Source of the DNA: Halomonas sp. LR3S48
GTDB lineage: Bacteria; Pseudomonadota; Gammaproteobacteria; Pseudomonadales; Halomonadaceae
Reading direction: 5' to 3'
Assembly (NCBI RefSeq): GCF_025725665.1
Contig: NZ_CP107009.1
Coordinates: forward strand, 2,666,001 to 2,730,000
Length of the DNA: 64,000 bases
This document shows positions 10,186 to 19,098 of this stretch, in pieces. Made by a program: the position numbers and the translations under genes. The notes beneath the pieces were generated by a model. That model had not been told where the DNA came from and made no database searches. It worked only from the letters and a program-made list of their open reading frames with translations. Each line of letters opens with the position of its first letter. Within the stretch, counting starts at the first letter, position 1.

Positions 10186-12228
10186 ATGTCGAACAACGCA
10201 AGCGCCCCGCGCAAGATTCTGGTCACCAGTGCCCTGCCCTACGCCAACGGCTCGATCCACCTTGGCCATCTGCTGGAATACATCCAGACCGATATCTGGG
10301 TGCGCTTCCAGAAGAGCCGCGGCCATGAGTGTCACTACGTTTGCGCCGACGACGCCCACGGCACCGCGATCATGCTGCGGGCCGAGCAGGAGGGCATCAC
10401 CTCGGAAGCCCTGATCGAGCGCGTGTCGAAGGAACACCAAGCCGACTTCGCCACCTTCGGCGTCGCCTTCGACAACTATCATTCGACGCATTCCGAGGAG
10501 AACCGCCATTTCAGCGAGCTGATCTACTCTCGCCTGCGCGACCGCGGCCATATCGCCACCCGCGACATCGAGCAGATGTACGACCCGGTGAAGGGCCTGT
10601 TCCTGGCTGACCGCTTCATCAAGGGTACCTGCCCCAAGTGCAAGACTGCCGACCAGTACGGCGACAACTGTGAGGCCTGCGGCGCCACCTACACCCCGGC
10701 GGAGCTGATCGACCCGGTATCGGCAATCTCGGGCGCCACACCCGAGGTGCGCAGTTCCACCCACTACTTTTTCAAGCTTCCCGATTTCGCTGACTTCCTC
10801 AAGCAATGGACCCGCGGCGGCCACGTGCAGACCCAGATCGGCAACAAGCTGCAGGAGTGGTTCGAGTCCGGCCTCAACGAATGGGACATTTCCCGCGATG
10901 CACCCTACTTCGGCTTCGAGATCCCCGATGCTCCGGGCAAGTACTTCTACGTGTGGCTGGATGCGCCGATCGGCTACCTGGCCAGCTTCAAGAACCTGTG
11001 CGAACGCACCGGCATCGACTTCGACAGCTACTGGAAGAAGGACAGCGAAGCCGAGGTCTACCACTTCATCGGCAAGGACATCGTCTACTTCCATGCGCTG
11101 TTCTGGCCAGCCATGCTGCACGGTGCCGATTTCCGCACGCCCACGGCGGTGAACTGCCACGGCTTCGTCACCGTCAACGGGGCCAAGATGTCGAAGTCCC
11201 GCGGAACCTTCATCAAGGCGGCGACTTACGCCGAGCACCTGAACCCGGAGTACCTGCGCTACTACTTCGCCGCCAAGCTCACCTCGCGGGTCGACGACCT
11301 GGATCTCAACCTCGAGGACTTTGCCGCCCGGGTGAATGCCGACCTGGTGGGCAAGGTGGTCAACATCGCCAGTCGCTGCGCCGGCTTCGTCAAGAAGCTG
11401 GGCGACGGAAAGCTCTCGGCCCACTGTATCGAGCCGGAGCTGGTGGCACGGTTCATCGCCGCGGGAGATGGCATCGCCGAGGACTTCGAGGCCCGCGAGT
11501 TCGGGCGTGCCGTACGCAAGATCATGGAGCTGGCCGACGAGGCCAACACCTATATCGCCGACAGGGAACCGTGGGTGCTGGCCAAACAGGAGGGTCGCGA
11601 GCAGGAAGTACTGGAAATCTGTTCGGTAGGCCTTAACCTGTTCCGCCAGTTGATGGTCTATCTGGCCCCGGTGGTACCGGCCATGGCCGAGCAGGCACGT
11701 CAGTTCCTGCAGTTGGACTCTCTCGTTTGGGCGAGCCGCCAGGAAGTCCTGCTGGACCACGCAATCGCCAAATTCAAGCCGCTGATGACCCGCGTCGAGC
11801 GGGAGAAGATCGATGCCATGATCGAGGCGTCGAAGGAGGACCTGGTGGAAGAACAGAAACTCAAGGAAGCGGCCAAGGGGCCGCTCGCCGAAGACCCCAT
11901 CGCCGAGCCGATCGCTTTCGACGACTTCGCCAAGGTCGACCTGCGTATCGTGCGTATCGCCAAGGCAGAGTACGTGGAGGGCGCCGACAAGCTGCTGCAA
12001 CTCACTCTCGATCTAGGTGGCGAGACGCGCAACGTTTTCGCCGGCATCCGCTCGGCCTATGCCCCGGAGGCGCTGGAAGGCCGGCTGACCGTCATGGTAG
12101 CTAACCTGGCCCCGCGCAAGATGCGCTTCGGTGTCTCGGAAGGCATGGTGCTGGCGGCGGGAAATGACGGCGGCATCTACCTGCTATCACCGGACTCCGG
12201 TGCCGAGCCCGGTCAACGAATCAGATAA
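10186..12228 (+). CDS. metG: Methionyl-tRNA synthetase
   Basis: A 680-residue enzyme that charges tRNA-Met (E. coli MetG has 677). The class I signature appears as HLGH near residue 24 and KMSKS near 334. A zinc knuckle of the form CxxC-x9-CxxC lies near residues 148-163. The C-terminal 110 residues form the dimerising tRNA-binding (Trbp111-like) domain ([17 protein letters not shown] onward). The frame extends upstream to 10039, but the ATG at 10186 starts the family's usual N-terminus ([11 protein letters not shown]). A clear terminator follows. The long open frame on the opposite strand is a shadow caused by GC-biased codon use. Confidence 0.98.
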   Translation: MSNNASAPRKILVTSALPYANGSIHLGHLLEYIQTDIWVRFQKSRGHECHYVCADDAHGTAIMLRAEQEGITSEALIERVSKEHQADFATFGVAFDNYHSTHSEENRHFSELIYSRLRDRGHIATRDIEQMYDPVKGLFLADRFIKGTCPKCKTADQYGDNCEACGATYTPAELIDPVSAISGATPEVRSSTHYFFKLPDFADFLKQWTRGGHVQTQIGNKLQEWFESGLNEWDISRDAPYFGFEIPDAPGKYFYVWLDAPIGYLASFKNLCERTGIDFDSYWKKDSEAEVYHFIGKDIVYFHALFWPAMLHGADFRTPTAVNCHGFVTVNGAKMSKSRGTFIKAATYAEHLNPEYLRYYFAAKLTSRVDDLDLNLEDFAARVNADLVGKVVNIASRCAGFVKKLGDGKLSAHCIEPELVARFIAAGDGIAEDFEAREFGRAVRKIMELADEANTYIADREPWVLAKQEGREQEVLEICSVGLNLFRQLMVYLAPVVPAMAEQARQFLQLDSLVWASRQEVLLDHAIAKFKPLMTRVEREKIDAMIEASKEDLVEEQKLKEAAKGPLAEDPIAEPIAFDDFAKVDLRIVRIAKAEYVEGADKLLQLTLDLGGETRNVFAGIRSAYAPEALEGRLTVMVANLAPRKMRFGVSEGMVLAAGNDGGIYLLSPDSGAEPGQRIR

Positions 12229-12243
12229 ACGGCTTCGGCACGG

Positions 12244-12275
12244 AAAAAGCGCGGCCTCGGTCGCGCTTTTCTTTG
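12244..12275 (+). terminator. Intrinsic terminator of metG
   Basis: A 9-bp stem AAAAGCGCG/CGCGCTTTT (12245-12253 and 12262-12270) with an 8-base loop, followed by CTTTG. It starts 16 bases after the metG stop. Confidence 0.85.
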
Positions 12276-12353
12276 TCAAATGAACTCTTAGAGCCAATTT
12301 TTGGCGTAACATGGGCTGGGAATGGCACTTTTCAATCAAAAGCCTGGTCTCAT

Positions 12354-12380
12354 TAAAGCTTTGTAATCTAAAGCCGATAT
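12354..12380 (+). promoter_or_regulatory. Sigma-28 (FliA) promoter of the CHASE4-GGDEF gene
   Basis: TAAAGCTT (12354-12361), 11 bases, then GCCGATAT (12373-12380): one mismatch in each box and exact FliA spacing. The predicted start near 12387 would leave a leader of about 70 bases before the ATG at 12460. Confidence 0.75.
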
Positions 12381-12459
12381 ATCTTGTAAGCAATTACCTA
12401 CACCGGTGCCGGTACCCCCTGACACCGTGGGTGGCGACACATGAAACAGGCATGCCTCA

Positions 12460-14046
12460 ATGACGACAGTGCTCAATTCGTTGCGTAATCGTTTCCTGCT
12501 GTCATTGTGCACCGTGCTGTGCCTGGCCCTGCTTGCGCTGGTATTGATCGCACGCTACCAGATCATGCCGATCCTGCTGGAAGACGAGGAGGCCTTCGCC
12601 AGCGCCGAGCTCGATAGGACCGAACGTGCCCTTGGCAGCGAACTCAATCACATGCGTCGCCTGGTGGAAGACTGGGCCTACTGGGACGATACCTACGATT
12701 TCGTCAGTGGGGTGAAGCCCGAGTACGTTGACTCCAACCTCTACGAAGACACCCTGTTGACTCTCGATCTGCAGTTGATGTTCTTTCTCAATGACAGCTA
12801 CGAACCTTACTGGGTAGTAGGCTTTGATGAAGAGGGTGAGTTCACCTCCTGCCCCGGCTTGCAGCCTCCCTGCGATTGGGCCGCCCCCGCCGTGCAATTC
12901 CTTCGCGAGCGAATCGATGGTGGCCTCGAGGAAGTCACACATACCTGGTTGCTGTCGCTGCCGCAACTGGCCATGGGCGCCCTGTCGCCGATCTACCAGA
13001 ACAGGGAAGAATCGCCGTCGGCCGGCTGGCTGGCCATGGTACGTCCGCTCTCCGAGCCTTGGATCGAGCAGCTACGCGATACCACCGGCATCGATCTCGC
13101 ACTCGATACCGTCATTGCGGGTAGCGTTCCCAGCGAACAGCTCGAACGCGTCTCGCCCACCCATATGGCCGCCAGCCGCAGCGTTGCCGCCGTTCCCGCC
13201 AGCCGAGCCGTGCGTATCGATGCCCTGCTGCCCCGTCAACGCTATCAGGCAAGCCTGGAGACGTTTCGCTTCGCTCTCTACTGGACCGGTGGCGTGCTGA
13301 TCGTCACGCTACTGCTCGTATTGTGGCTGCTCGAACGTATGGTGCTGTTGCCACTGCGCCAGTTCAGTCACTACACCCAGCGCCTCCATCAGGAGGCTAT
13401 ACCACCACCGATGCCAACCCGTCTGGTGACTCGCCGTGACGAGATCGGCACCCTGGCCCGTGAGTTTCGCAACCTGCTGAAACACCAGCAGCAACAGTCC
13501 GAGCAATTGCTGGAACTGACCCTGCACGACCCCTTGACGGGCGTGGCCAACCGGCGCCTGTTCGACGAGCGCTTTGCCGAGGTGCTGAGGCGCCCCGGCC
13601 AGCATCACCGAACCGCCGCGATGATGATCGATATCGATCACTTCAAGCTCTACAACGACCACTACGGCCATCAGGCGGGCGATGCCTGTCTGATAGCTTT
13701 GGCGCAGTGCATGGAGCAGCAGCTCGGCAAGCATGGATTTCTGGTGGCACGCACCGGCGGTGAGGAATTCAGCGTCCTGCTTCCGGACACCTCTCTCGAG
13801 GCCGCCCTCACCCATGCCCGGGAGTTGCTCCAGGCGGTCAACGAGCTGGCGTTGCCGCACGAATATTCACCGACCAGCTCCAGCGTGACCGTAAGCATTG
13901 GTGTTGCCGCGTATCGAGCGGACCTGGCGACCCCGGGCGATATCATGCGTGCCGCCGATCAGGCCATGTACCAGGCCAAATCGGGCGGACGCAACCGGGT
14001 GGAAGGCTATTGCATCAGCGATCGGCTCAGCACCATCGACCGATAG
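12460..14046 (+). CDS. Membrane diguanylate cyclase (CHASE4-HAMP-GGDEF)
   Basis: A 528-residue protein. A membrane span lies near residues 12-32. A periplasmic domain with the CHASE4 hallmark DWAYWDDTYDF comes next, then a second span near 270-290, a HAMP linker, and a C-terminal GGDEF domain. The active site reads GGEEF, and the upstream metal-binding aspartate motif MIDIDHFKLYND is intact, so it should make c-di-GMP. The RxxD product-inhibition site expected a few residues before GGEEF is absent (KHGF there), so feedback inhibition is probably lost. There is no EAL domain. A sigma-28 promoter precedes the gene. A 15-codon frame starting at 12441 overlaps the start out of frame; I do not assign it a role. 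Confidence 0.92.
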   Translation: MTTVLNSLRNRFLLSLCTVLCLALLALVLIARYQIMPILLEDEEAFASAELDRTERALGSELNHMRRLVEDWAYWDDTYDFVSGVKPEYVDSNLYEDTLLTLDLQLMFFLNDSYEPYWVVGFDEEGEFTSCPGLQPPCDWAAPAVQFLRERIDGGLEEVTHTWLLSLPQLAMGALSPIYQNREESPSAGWLAMVRPLSEPWIEQLRDTTGIDLALDTVIAGSVPSEQLERVSPTHMAASRSVAAVPASRAVRIDALLPRQRYQASLETFRFALYWTGGVLIVTLLLVLWLLERMVLLPLRQFSHYTQRLHQEAIPPPMPTRLVTRRDEIGTLAREFRNLLKHQQQQSEQLLELTLHDPLTGVANRRLFDERFAEVLRRPGQHHRTAAMMIDIDHFKLYNDHYGHQAGDACLIALAQCMEQQLGKHGFLVARTGGEEFSVLLPDTSLEAALTHARELLQAVNELALPHEYSPTSSSVTVSIGVAAYRADLATPGDIMRAADQAMYQAKSGGRNRVEGYCISDRLSTIDR

Positions 14047-14136
14047 ATACCATTACTCGCCTCTTTATCAGGCGAAGCCTAGTCCCATCGAGGCCAACGC
14101 TGACCCGGGCGGTATGCCCGGGCCAGCCCTGCAGCG

Positions 14137-14142
14137 TATAAT
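14137..14142 (+). promoter_or_regulatory. Candidate -10 box of rsxB-nth
   Basis: A perfect TATAAT lies 55 bases upstream of the rsxB start codon. No good TTGACA-like -35 element stands at 16-18 bases upstream, so this is only a candidate. Confidence 0.35.
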
Positions 14143-14196
14143 AGTCGGCTGCCGGCCTCGTGCCGGCACCTCACCTGCGCCCAACCAGGAGACGAC

Positions 14197-14967
14197 GTGA
14201 CGGGCCACAGCACCTTGATCGATGCCATCGACGCCCTGCTGCCGCAAACCCAGTGTGGCAAGTGCGGCCACCCGGGCTGCCGCCCCTACGCCGAGGCCAT
14301 CGACGCGGGCGAACCGATCAACCGCTGCCCGCCCGGCGGCGAGGAAACTGTCAAACGCCTCGCCGAGTTGACCGGTCGTCCATCCCAGCCCCTCGAGCAG
14401 CCGGCTCAGTTGCCACTGTTGGCGGTCATTCGCGAAGCGGAATGCATCGGCTGCACCAAGTGCATCCAGGCGTGCCCGGTGGATGCCATCCTGGGCGCCA
14501 GCAAACGCATGCACAGCGTGATCACCGCCGAGTGCACCGGCTGTGAACTGTGTGTAGCGCCCTGCCCCGTCGACTGCATCGACCTGGTGCCGCATCCCGA
14601 ATGGCAGGCTGCCGCCGATGAGGCCGATCGCCAAGCGTACCTGGCACGGCGGGCGCAACTGGGTCGCCGGCGGTATCAGGCACGCCTGCAGCGCCTGGCA
14701 CGCCTTGAGCGGGAGAAGCGCCTGGAGCGGCAGCGCCGCGTGATCCGGCAGGAAACCCGCGGTTCGCGCAGCGGCCCGGCACCGCAGCGTCAGCGCCAGA
14801 TGGCCGTGAAAGCAGCCGAACAGGCGGTAAGAAGAGCTCGCCAACAGCTCGAGCACGCCCAGCGATGCCATGACAACGAAGCCTGTCATCAGGCCGAAAC
14901 CCAGCTCCAGCGCGCCAACGCCCTGCTAGAGGAAGCCCGCGCATCCCTGGCGCCCGGTTCGCCATGA
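14197..14967 (+). CDS. rsxB: RsxB/RnfB-like iron-sulfur protein
   Basis: A 256-residue protein with an N-terminal 4Fe-4S motif (CGKCGHPGC... NRCPPGG, residues about 19-47). Two ferredoxin-type clusters follow: [14 protein letters not shown] and [15 protein letters not shown]. This matches the soluble part of RnfB/RsxB, an electron carrier of the Rnf/Rsx membrane complex, but the hydrophobic N-terminal anchor is lacking. From about residue 140 the tail is Arg/Gln/Ala-rich and probably helical. The GTG start has AGGAGA just upstream. It overlaps the next gene by an ATGA at 14964 and is probably cotranscribed with nth, as rnf genes often are, but no rnfA, C, D, G or E is nearby. Confidence 0.88.
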   Translation: MTGHSTLIDAIDALLPQTQCGKCGHPGCRPYAEAIDAGEPINRCPPGGEETVKRLAELTGRPSQPLEQPAQLPLLAVIREAECIGCTKCIQACPVDAILGASKRMHSVITAECTGCELCVAPCPVDCIDLVPHPEWQAAADEADRQAYLARRAQLGRRRYQARLQRLARLEREKRLERQRRVIRQETRGSRSGPAPQRQRQMAVKAAEQAVRRARQQLEHAQRCHDNEACHQAETQLQRANALLEEARASLAPGSP

Positions 14968-14990
14968 GCCCCTTCGCAACGAGAGCCCGG

Positions 14991-15629
14991 ATGAACGCCC
15001 AGAAACGCTACGAGATTTTCGCCCGCCTGCGCGAACACAACCCCGAGCCGACCACGGAACTGAACTGGAGCACGCCGTTCGAGCTTCTCACTGCCGTGCT
15101 GCTCTCCGCCCAGGCCACTGACGTGGGAGTCAACAAGGCCACCGCACGGCTGTTTCCGGTGGCCAACACGCCTCAGGCCATCATCGATCTCGGCCTCGAT
15201 GCGCTCAAACAACACATCAAGACCATCGGACTCTACAACACCAAGGCCGAGAACCTGATGAAGACCTGCCGCATGCTGGTCGAGAAGCATGGCGGGGAGG
15301 TACCACGCACCCGCGCCGAGCTCGAAGCGCTGCCGGGGGTTGGGCGCAAGACCGCCAACGTGATCCTCAACACCGCCTTCGGCGACCCCACCATTGCCGT
15401 GGATACGCATATCTTTCGCGTCTCCAACCGCACCCGCATCGCCCCTGGCAAGAACGTGAGCGAGGTCGAGCAGAAACTGCTTCGCCACGTGCCCAGGGAG
15501 TTTCGCCGCGATGCGCACCACTGGCTGATCCTGCACGGCCGATATACCTGCGTGGCACGCCGGCCGCGCTGCGGTAGCTGCGTGATCGAGGATCTGTGCG
15601 AGTACAAGGAAAAGGTGGAGCTTGGTTAG
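14991..15629 (+). CDS. nth: Endonuclease III
   Basis: A 212-residue base-excision repair glycosylase/AP lyase acting on oxidised pyrimidines. It closely resembles E. coli Nth along its length. The helix-hairpin-helix LPGVGRKTAN includes the catalytic lysine; the catalytic aspartate is in IAVDTHIFRV. The C-terminal 4Fe-4S ligands follow the spacing C-x6-C-x2-C-x5-C. The ATG at 14991 gives the family N-terminus (MNAQKRYEIF). An in-frame ATG at 14964 overlaps the rsxB stop as ATGA and could also be used, which would add 9 residues. Confidence 0.97.
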   Translation: MNAQKRYEIFARLREHNPEPTTELNWSTPFELLTAVLLSAQATDVGVNKATARLFPVANTPQAIIDLGLDALKQHIKTIGLYNTKAENLMKTCRMLVEKHGGEVPRTRAELEALPGVGRKTANVILNTAFGDPTIAVDTHIFRVSNRTRIAPGKNVSEVEQKLLRHVPREFRRDAHHWLILHGRYTCVARRPRCGSCVIEDLCEYKEKVELG

Positions 15630-15740
15630 AAAGCACTACACAGATTTTCGTGGAGTATTTTATTCGACTAATGCAGGTTTTGCATATTCCTGCACAGTCA
15701 TGGACGATAAGCGGTAGACAACAATAATCAGAGCCGCAGC

Positions 15741-16811
15741 ATGCGCACCATGCCACTGCACGACCGCCCCATCGATGAGCGTATCGAGGCGCTACTCGCC
15801 CTTTCGCGTGAGCACGCCGACACTTTCTGCAGCCCCTCGGCATGGCTCGCTCGCGAGCGCTACCTGGCCAACCATCCCACGCGTATCCTGGCCATGAAGT
15901 GCATGGACGGGCGTATTCACCTACCCCATGTCACCCGTACTCCGTTGGGTATCATCACTCCGTTCCGTAACCTTGGCGGCATCTTCCACCTGGGCTGGCC
16001 CTACCTCGGCGAAATGCTCACCGATGCCGTCGATGAAGCCATCCGTGGCGGTAACGGCGTGCTGTTGATCATCAGCTACCATTTCTCACGTGGCGAGCGG
16101 GCGCGCGGCTGTGCCGGCTTCGCCTGCGACGCGGACGCTGCCCTGGCCCATGCCCATGAGATACGTCGCCAGGCCGAACGCATCTTCGGTCGCGATCACG
16201 GTCACGTCTATCCACTGGTGTGCGGCTTCGAAACCGATACCGATGCGCTCATCGTGCACGGTGCCGACGACAGGACTCTCGACATCAGCGAGCTGACCCC
16301 TGACGAGGAAGGCGATCTCGTACGCCACGTCACCAGCCTGTGCCCCGACATGCCGGCCGACATTCGCCGCGACCTGCTACCGCTGCTGAAAGGCAACCTG
16401 CAGCATGTCGACTCGCTGCGCGGCACCGCTCGCGAACTCGACATCGAACATCGCGAATGGGTGATCTGCGTTGGACGAGGCTTCGACTTCCTGCACCTGC
16501 CCAACACCGCCCTGATCGTGGGGCCCTACAGCCCCAACCTCTCCGAACCCATCGGCACCGCGGCAGCAATCATCGATGCCAACATGAAGGCGGGGCGCAT
16601 TCCCGATGACGGCTTCCTGCTGCTGGCCTCGACCCCCTATCAAACGGTCGGAGTGGATCGAGCCCGGGCCGAACTGAAGTCGTGTTTCCTCTCTGAGTTC
16701 GCCGCCCGGGTCATCGCACGGGAACATCCCCGGCTGTCCACCGGCATGGTCTCTCGCACGGCCATTGTCCATTGGCCCAGCCGCAGGCTGGAACTTCTCG
16801 AACGCGCTTGA
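15741..16811 (+). CDS. Carboxysome-shell-type (CsoSCA-like) carbonic anhydrase homologue
   Basis: A 356-residue protein. The motif CMDGRIH (C54, D56, R58) and a later H114 with C124 match the Cys-His-Cys zinc ligands and Asp-Arg dyad of beta-class carbonic anhydrases. The spacing and overall length recall the carboxysomal CsoSCA subclass. If active, it would interconvert CO2 and bicarbonate. No carboxysome or RuBisCO gene is present, so it is probably a free-standing enzyme or has another role. The upstream 110 bases are AT-rich and may hold a promoter. An in-frame ATG at 15750 is an alternative start. A YdcF-like gene follows after 13 bases, probably in the same transcript. Confidence 0.72.
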   Translation: MRTMPLHDRPIDERIEALLALSREHADTFCSPSAWLARERYLANHPTRILAMKCMDGRIHLPHVTRTPLGIITPFRNLGGIFHLGWPYLGEMLTDAVDEAIRGGNGVLLIISYHFSRGERARGCAGFACDADAALAHAHEIRRQAERIFGRDHGHVYPLVCGFETDTDALIVHGADDRTLDISELTPDEEGDLVRHVTSLCPDMPADIRRDLLPLLKGNLQHVDSLRGTARELDIEHREWVICVGRGFDFLHLPNTALIVGPYSPNLSEPIGTAAAIIDANMKAGRIPDDGFLLLASTPYQTVGVDRARAELKSCFLSEFAARVIAREHPRLSTGMVSRTAIVHWPSRRLELLERA

Positions 16812-16824
16812 CCGGAACGCAACG

Positions 16825-17568
16825 ATGACGCTGCTCAAGATCCTGCTGCTGCCACCCACCCTCAACGTGTTGTTGGTACTCCTGGGGCTGATGCTCAGTC
16901 CCAGGCGATTCCTCGGTGCCCTGCTGATCATGCTGGGGCTGTTCGGCCTGCTGCTGCTCGCCACGCCGATGGCCAGCCATGCCCTGCGTCAGGGACTGGA
17001 ACCTCACCCCACTCCGGCCCGCACCCAGTTGGAGAGCGCCGAGGCAATCGTCATCCTCGGCGGTGGGCGCGACTATATGGCCCCCGAGTTCGGCTGGGGC
17101 GATGCACCGGCGAACCCCACCTGGCGCCGGCTAGCCTACGGTGCCTACCTGCATCGCCAGACCGAACTGCCGTTGTTGGTCAGCGGCGGCCGGGTGCATG
17201 GTGAGGAAGCCGCCGAAGCGAGCCTGATGGCAGCCGCCCTGCGCGACGTCTTCGACATACCGGTGAAGTGGTTGGAAGGCGAAAGCCGCAGCACCGCCGA
17301 GAATGCCCGCCTCAGTGCCGAGATGCTGCGTGCAGACGACATAGGGCGGGTCGCCCTGGTCTCGCAGGCCTGGCATATGCCGCGGGCGGTGGCGGAGTTC
17401 GAGGCACAGGGCCTGGTCGTGGTGCCCGCCCCCACCGAATTCACCAGCCCGCCGCCCGAAGGGCTCGAAGCCTGGCTGCCGCGCGCCTATCATCTCAACC
17501 AGAGCACGCGAGCCCTCAACGAATGGCTGGGGCGTGCCGCCCTGTCGCTCCGTCAATGGCTGCCGTAG
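16825..17568 (+). CDS. YdcF/ElyC family (DUF218) membrane protein
   Basis: A 247-residue protein. Two hydrophobic segments near residues 7-27 and 30-50 anchor it. The DUF218 domain follows, with the characteristic AIVILGGG and later motifs VSGGRVHGEEAAEA, ESRSTAENA and VSQAWHMPRA. Related ElyC is linked to envelope and lipid-carrier homeostasis in E. coli, but the biochemical role is not known. The ATG at 16825 is chosen because it gives the membrane anchor directly; the frame runs back to 16765 inside the previous gene. It is convergent with the nitrilase gene. Confidence 0.85.
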   Translation: MTLLKILLLPPTLNVLLVLLGLMLSPRRFLGALLIMLGLFGLLLLATPMASHALRQGLEPHPTPARTQLESAEAIVILGGGRDYMAPEFGWGDAPANPTWRRLAYGAYLHRQTELPLLVSGGRVHGEEAAEASLMAAALRDVFDIPVKWLEGESRSTAENARLSAEMLRADDIGRVALVSQAWHMPRAVAEFEAQGLVVVPAPTEFTSPPPEGLEAWLPRAYHLNQSTRALNEWLGRAALSLRQWLP

Positions 17569-17615
17569 TTCCAGTCCCGCTCACTCAGCACCAGCCAGGG
17601 GGACATGCTTGTCTC

Positions 17616-18530
17616 TCAAGCCGATGCCGTTTCGCACTGCGTCGGCTTGGCGTCCGAATCAGCGGGCCAGGGCTGCAATGTGGCGAGGAGTTGGTGCGGC
17701 CAGTCGCGGTCGTTGGCCACCTGGGCTTCAGCGCGGTTGAGTTCCAACGTGCCCACGTCGACGTCGTGACAGGCCCAGAGCATGTCGCCCTCGGTAGTGG
17801 CGAGCATGCCATCGGCGGGGAAGCCATGATCCATGGGTGCGTAGAGAGTCGCCTCGCCGGTGTTGATATCAAGCGCCGGGCTCCATGGTGCCTCACCGGC
17901 GGTCACCGCCTGGGCCACGAAGAAGCGATTCTCGAGCGCACGGGCCAAGCAGCCTACCTTTACGCGGGTCGCGCCGGCAGGGGTATCGGTACAGCTGGGC
18001 ACCAGCAGCAGGCGCACTCCGGCTTCGTACTGGGCACGCACCGACAGCGGGAACTCCACGTCGTAGCAGACCGCGATACCGACCCGGTGGCCGTCGCAGT
18101 CGAAGCCGTGAAGGGCGTCGCCGGGCTCGATGACACCGCTCTGCTTCTCGTAGCCGGTGAGTTGCAGCTTGTCCTGCCAGCCATGAACTCCGTTCGGGGC
18201 GAACCAGTCGGCCCGATTGCGGTAGCGCCCGCCGCCGACGTCGAGCAAAAAGGTGCCGGGCACCAGATACATGTCGAGTTCCCGAGCCAGGCGCCGGTAG
18301 AGTTCGCACCAGGCGCCACGCCACGGCTGCAGCTCGGCCAACGAGGCCTTGAGGTCGCCGCGCGCTTCAGGGGAGAAGCTGGCTGCGAGCTCCAGGCTGA
18401 GGTATTCGGGCAGCACCGCGATCCGGGCTCCCAGCTCGCGGGCCTGCCGCAGACAGGCTGCCTGGCGCTGGGCGAATTCGCCGAAACTCGCCGGCATGCC
18501 GATCGGATACTTGGCCACGGCCACGCGCAT
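17616..18530 (-). CDS. Carbon-nitrogen hydrolase (nitrilase superfamily)
   Basis: A 304-residue cytoplasmic amidohydrolase. The Glu-Lys-Cys triad is visible as VLPEYLSLE (Glu), WQDKLQLT (Lys) and IAVCYDVEFP (Cys). The substrate is unknown; the family cleaves nitriles, amides or N-carbamoyl compounds. The ATG at 18530 has a strong GGGAGGGG-like ribosome site; the longer frame to 18623 overlaps the upstream gene and lacks this support. It lies 37 bases downstream of the NTF2-fold gene and is probably in the same operon. Confidence 0.88.
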   Translation of the reverse strand: MRVAVAKYPIGMPASFGEFAQRQAACLRQARELGARIAVLPEYLSLELAASFSPEARGDLKASLAELQPWRGAWCELYRRLARELDMYLVPGTFLLDVGGGRYRNRADWFAPNGVHGWQDKLQLTGYEKQSGVIEPGDALHGFDCDGHRVGIAVCYDVEFPLSVRAQYEAGVRLLLVPSCTDTPAGATRVKVGCLARALENRFFVAQAVTAGEAPWSPALDINTGEATLYAPMDHGFPADGMLATTEGDMLWACHDVDVGTLELNRAEAQVANDRDWPHQLLATLQPWPADSDAKPTQCETASA

Positions 18531-18567
18531 CGCTACCCCTCCCTCGTGTTCGTAGAGATAGCCGACA

Positions 18568-18975
18568 TCACGCTTCGGCCACCTGACGCAACCACTCTTC
18601 GAGGTTGTAGTAGTTGGTGACACGGGTGATCAGGCCCCCGTTCACCTCGAAGAAGGCACCTCCGGGCAACACGTAGCGCTGCCCCTTGGCCGGCGGCAAG
18701 CCCTCGTCGGTGGCGCGGTACTCACCGTGCACCACATACTCGGCGGCGACCCGGCGGCCGTCGTCACTGGACATGACCACGATATTCTCCAGCCGCTCCA
18801 CGTAGCTGCGCTCCATGCGAGCCAGGAACAGACGAAAGGCGTCGCGCCCCGTCTCACGTGGCCCCTGGTTCAGGTCATGCGCCACTTCGGCATCGAGGCA
18901 ATCGAGCATGGTGTCCCAGTCGCCGCGATTGAAGGCATCGTAGTAACGCTGGATCAGTTGCACGCTCTCGGACAT
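18568..18975 (-). CDS. NTF2-fold (ketosteroid isomerase-related, SnoaL-like) protein
   Basis: A 135-residue small alpha-beta barrel protein. The start (LIQRYYDAFNRGDWDTMLDCLD) and the end (RVTNYYNLEEWLRQV) are typical of steroid-isomerase-related NTF2-like proteins. The family includes enzymes and binding proteins, and no catalytic residue can be assigned safely. It sits just upstream of the nitrilase, which suggests they act on the same compound. Confidence 0.82.
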   Translation of the reverse strand: MSESVQLIQRYYDAFNRGDWDTMLDCLDAEVAHDLNQGPRETGRDAFRLFLARMERSYVERLENIVVMSSDDGRRVAAEYVVHGEYRATDEGLPPAKGQRYVLPGGAFFEVNGGLITRVTNYYNLEEWLRQVAEA

Positions 18976-19001
18976 GGGCAGGCTCTCCTGGGTGAATTCA
19001 T

Positions 19002-19023
19002 GGGGCGTGAGTGTAAACGCCCC
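19002..19023 (-). terminator. Weak hairpin after the arsA-like gene
   Basis: A 7-bp inverted repeat GGGGCGT/ACGCCCC lies between the ArsA-like stop and the NTF2 gene start. There is no T-tract, so it may only weakly end the cstA operon transcript. Confidence 0.3.
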
Positions 19024-19098
19024 GGCCAGGCGGCGTTAGTCTGCCGGCATGCATTTGACCATTGCCATACAGCAATGACCGCAGAGGACGAGCTCGCT

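Noticed and set aside
12441..12488. A 15-codon frame overlapping the start of the CHASE4-GGDEF gene
   Set aside because: It could be a leader peptide but has no clear ribosome site, and nothing in its sequence suggests a regulatory role.
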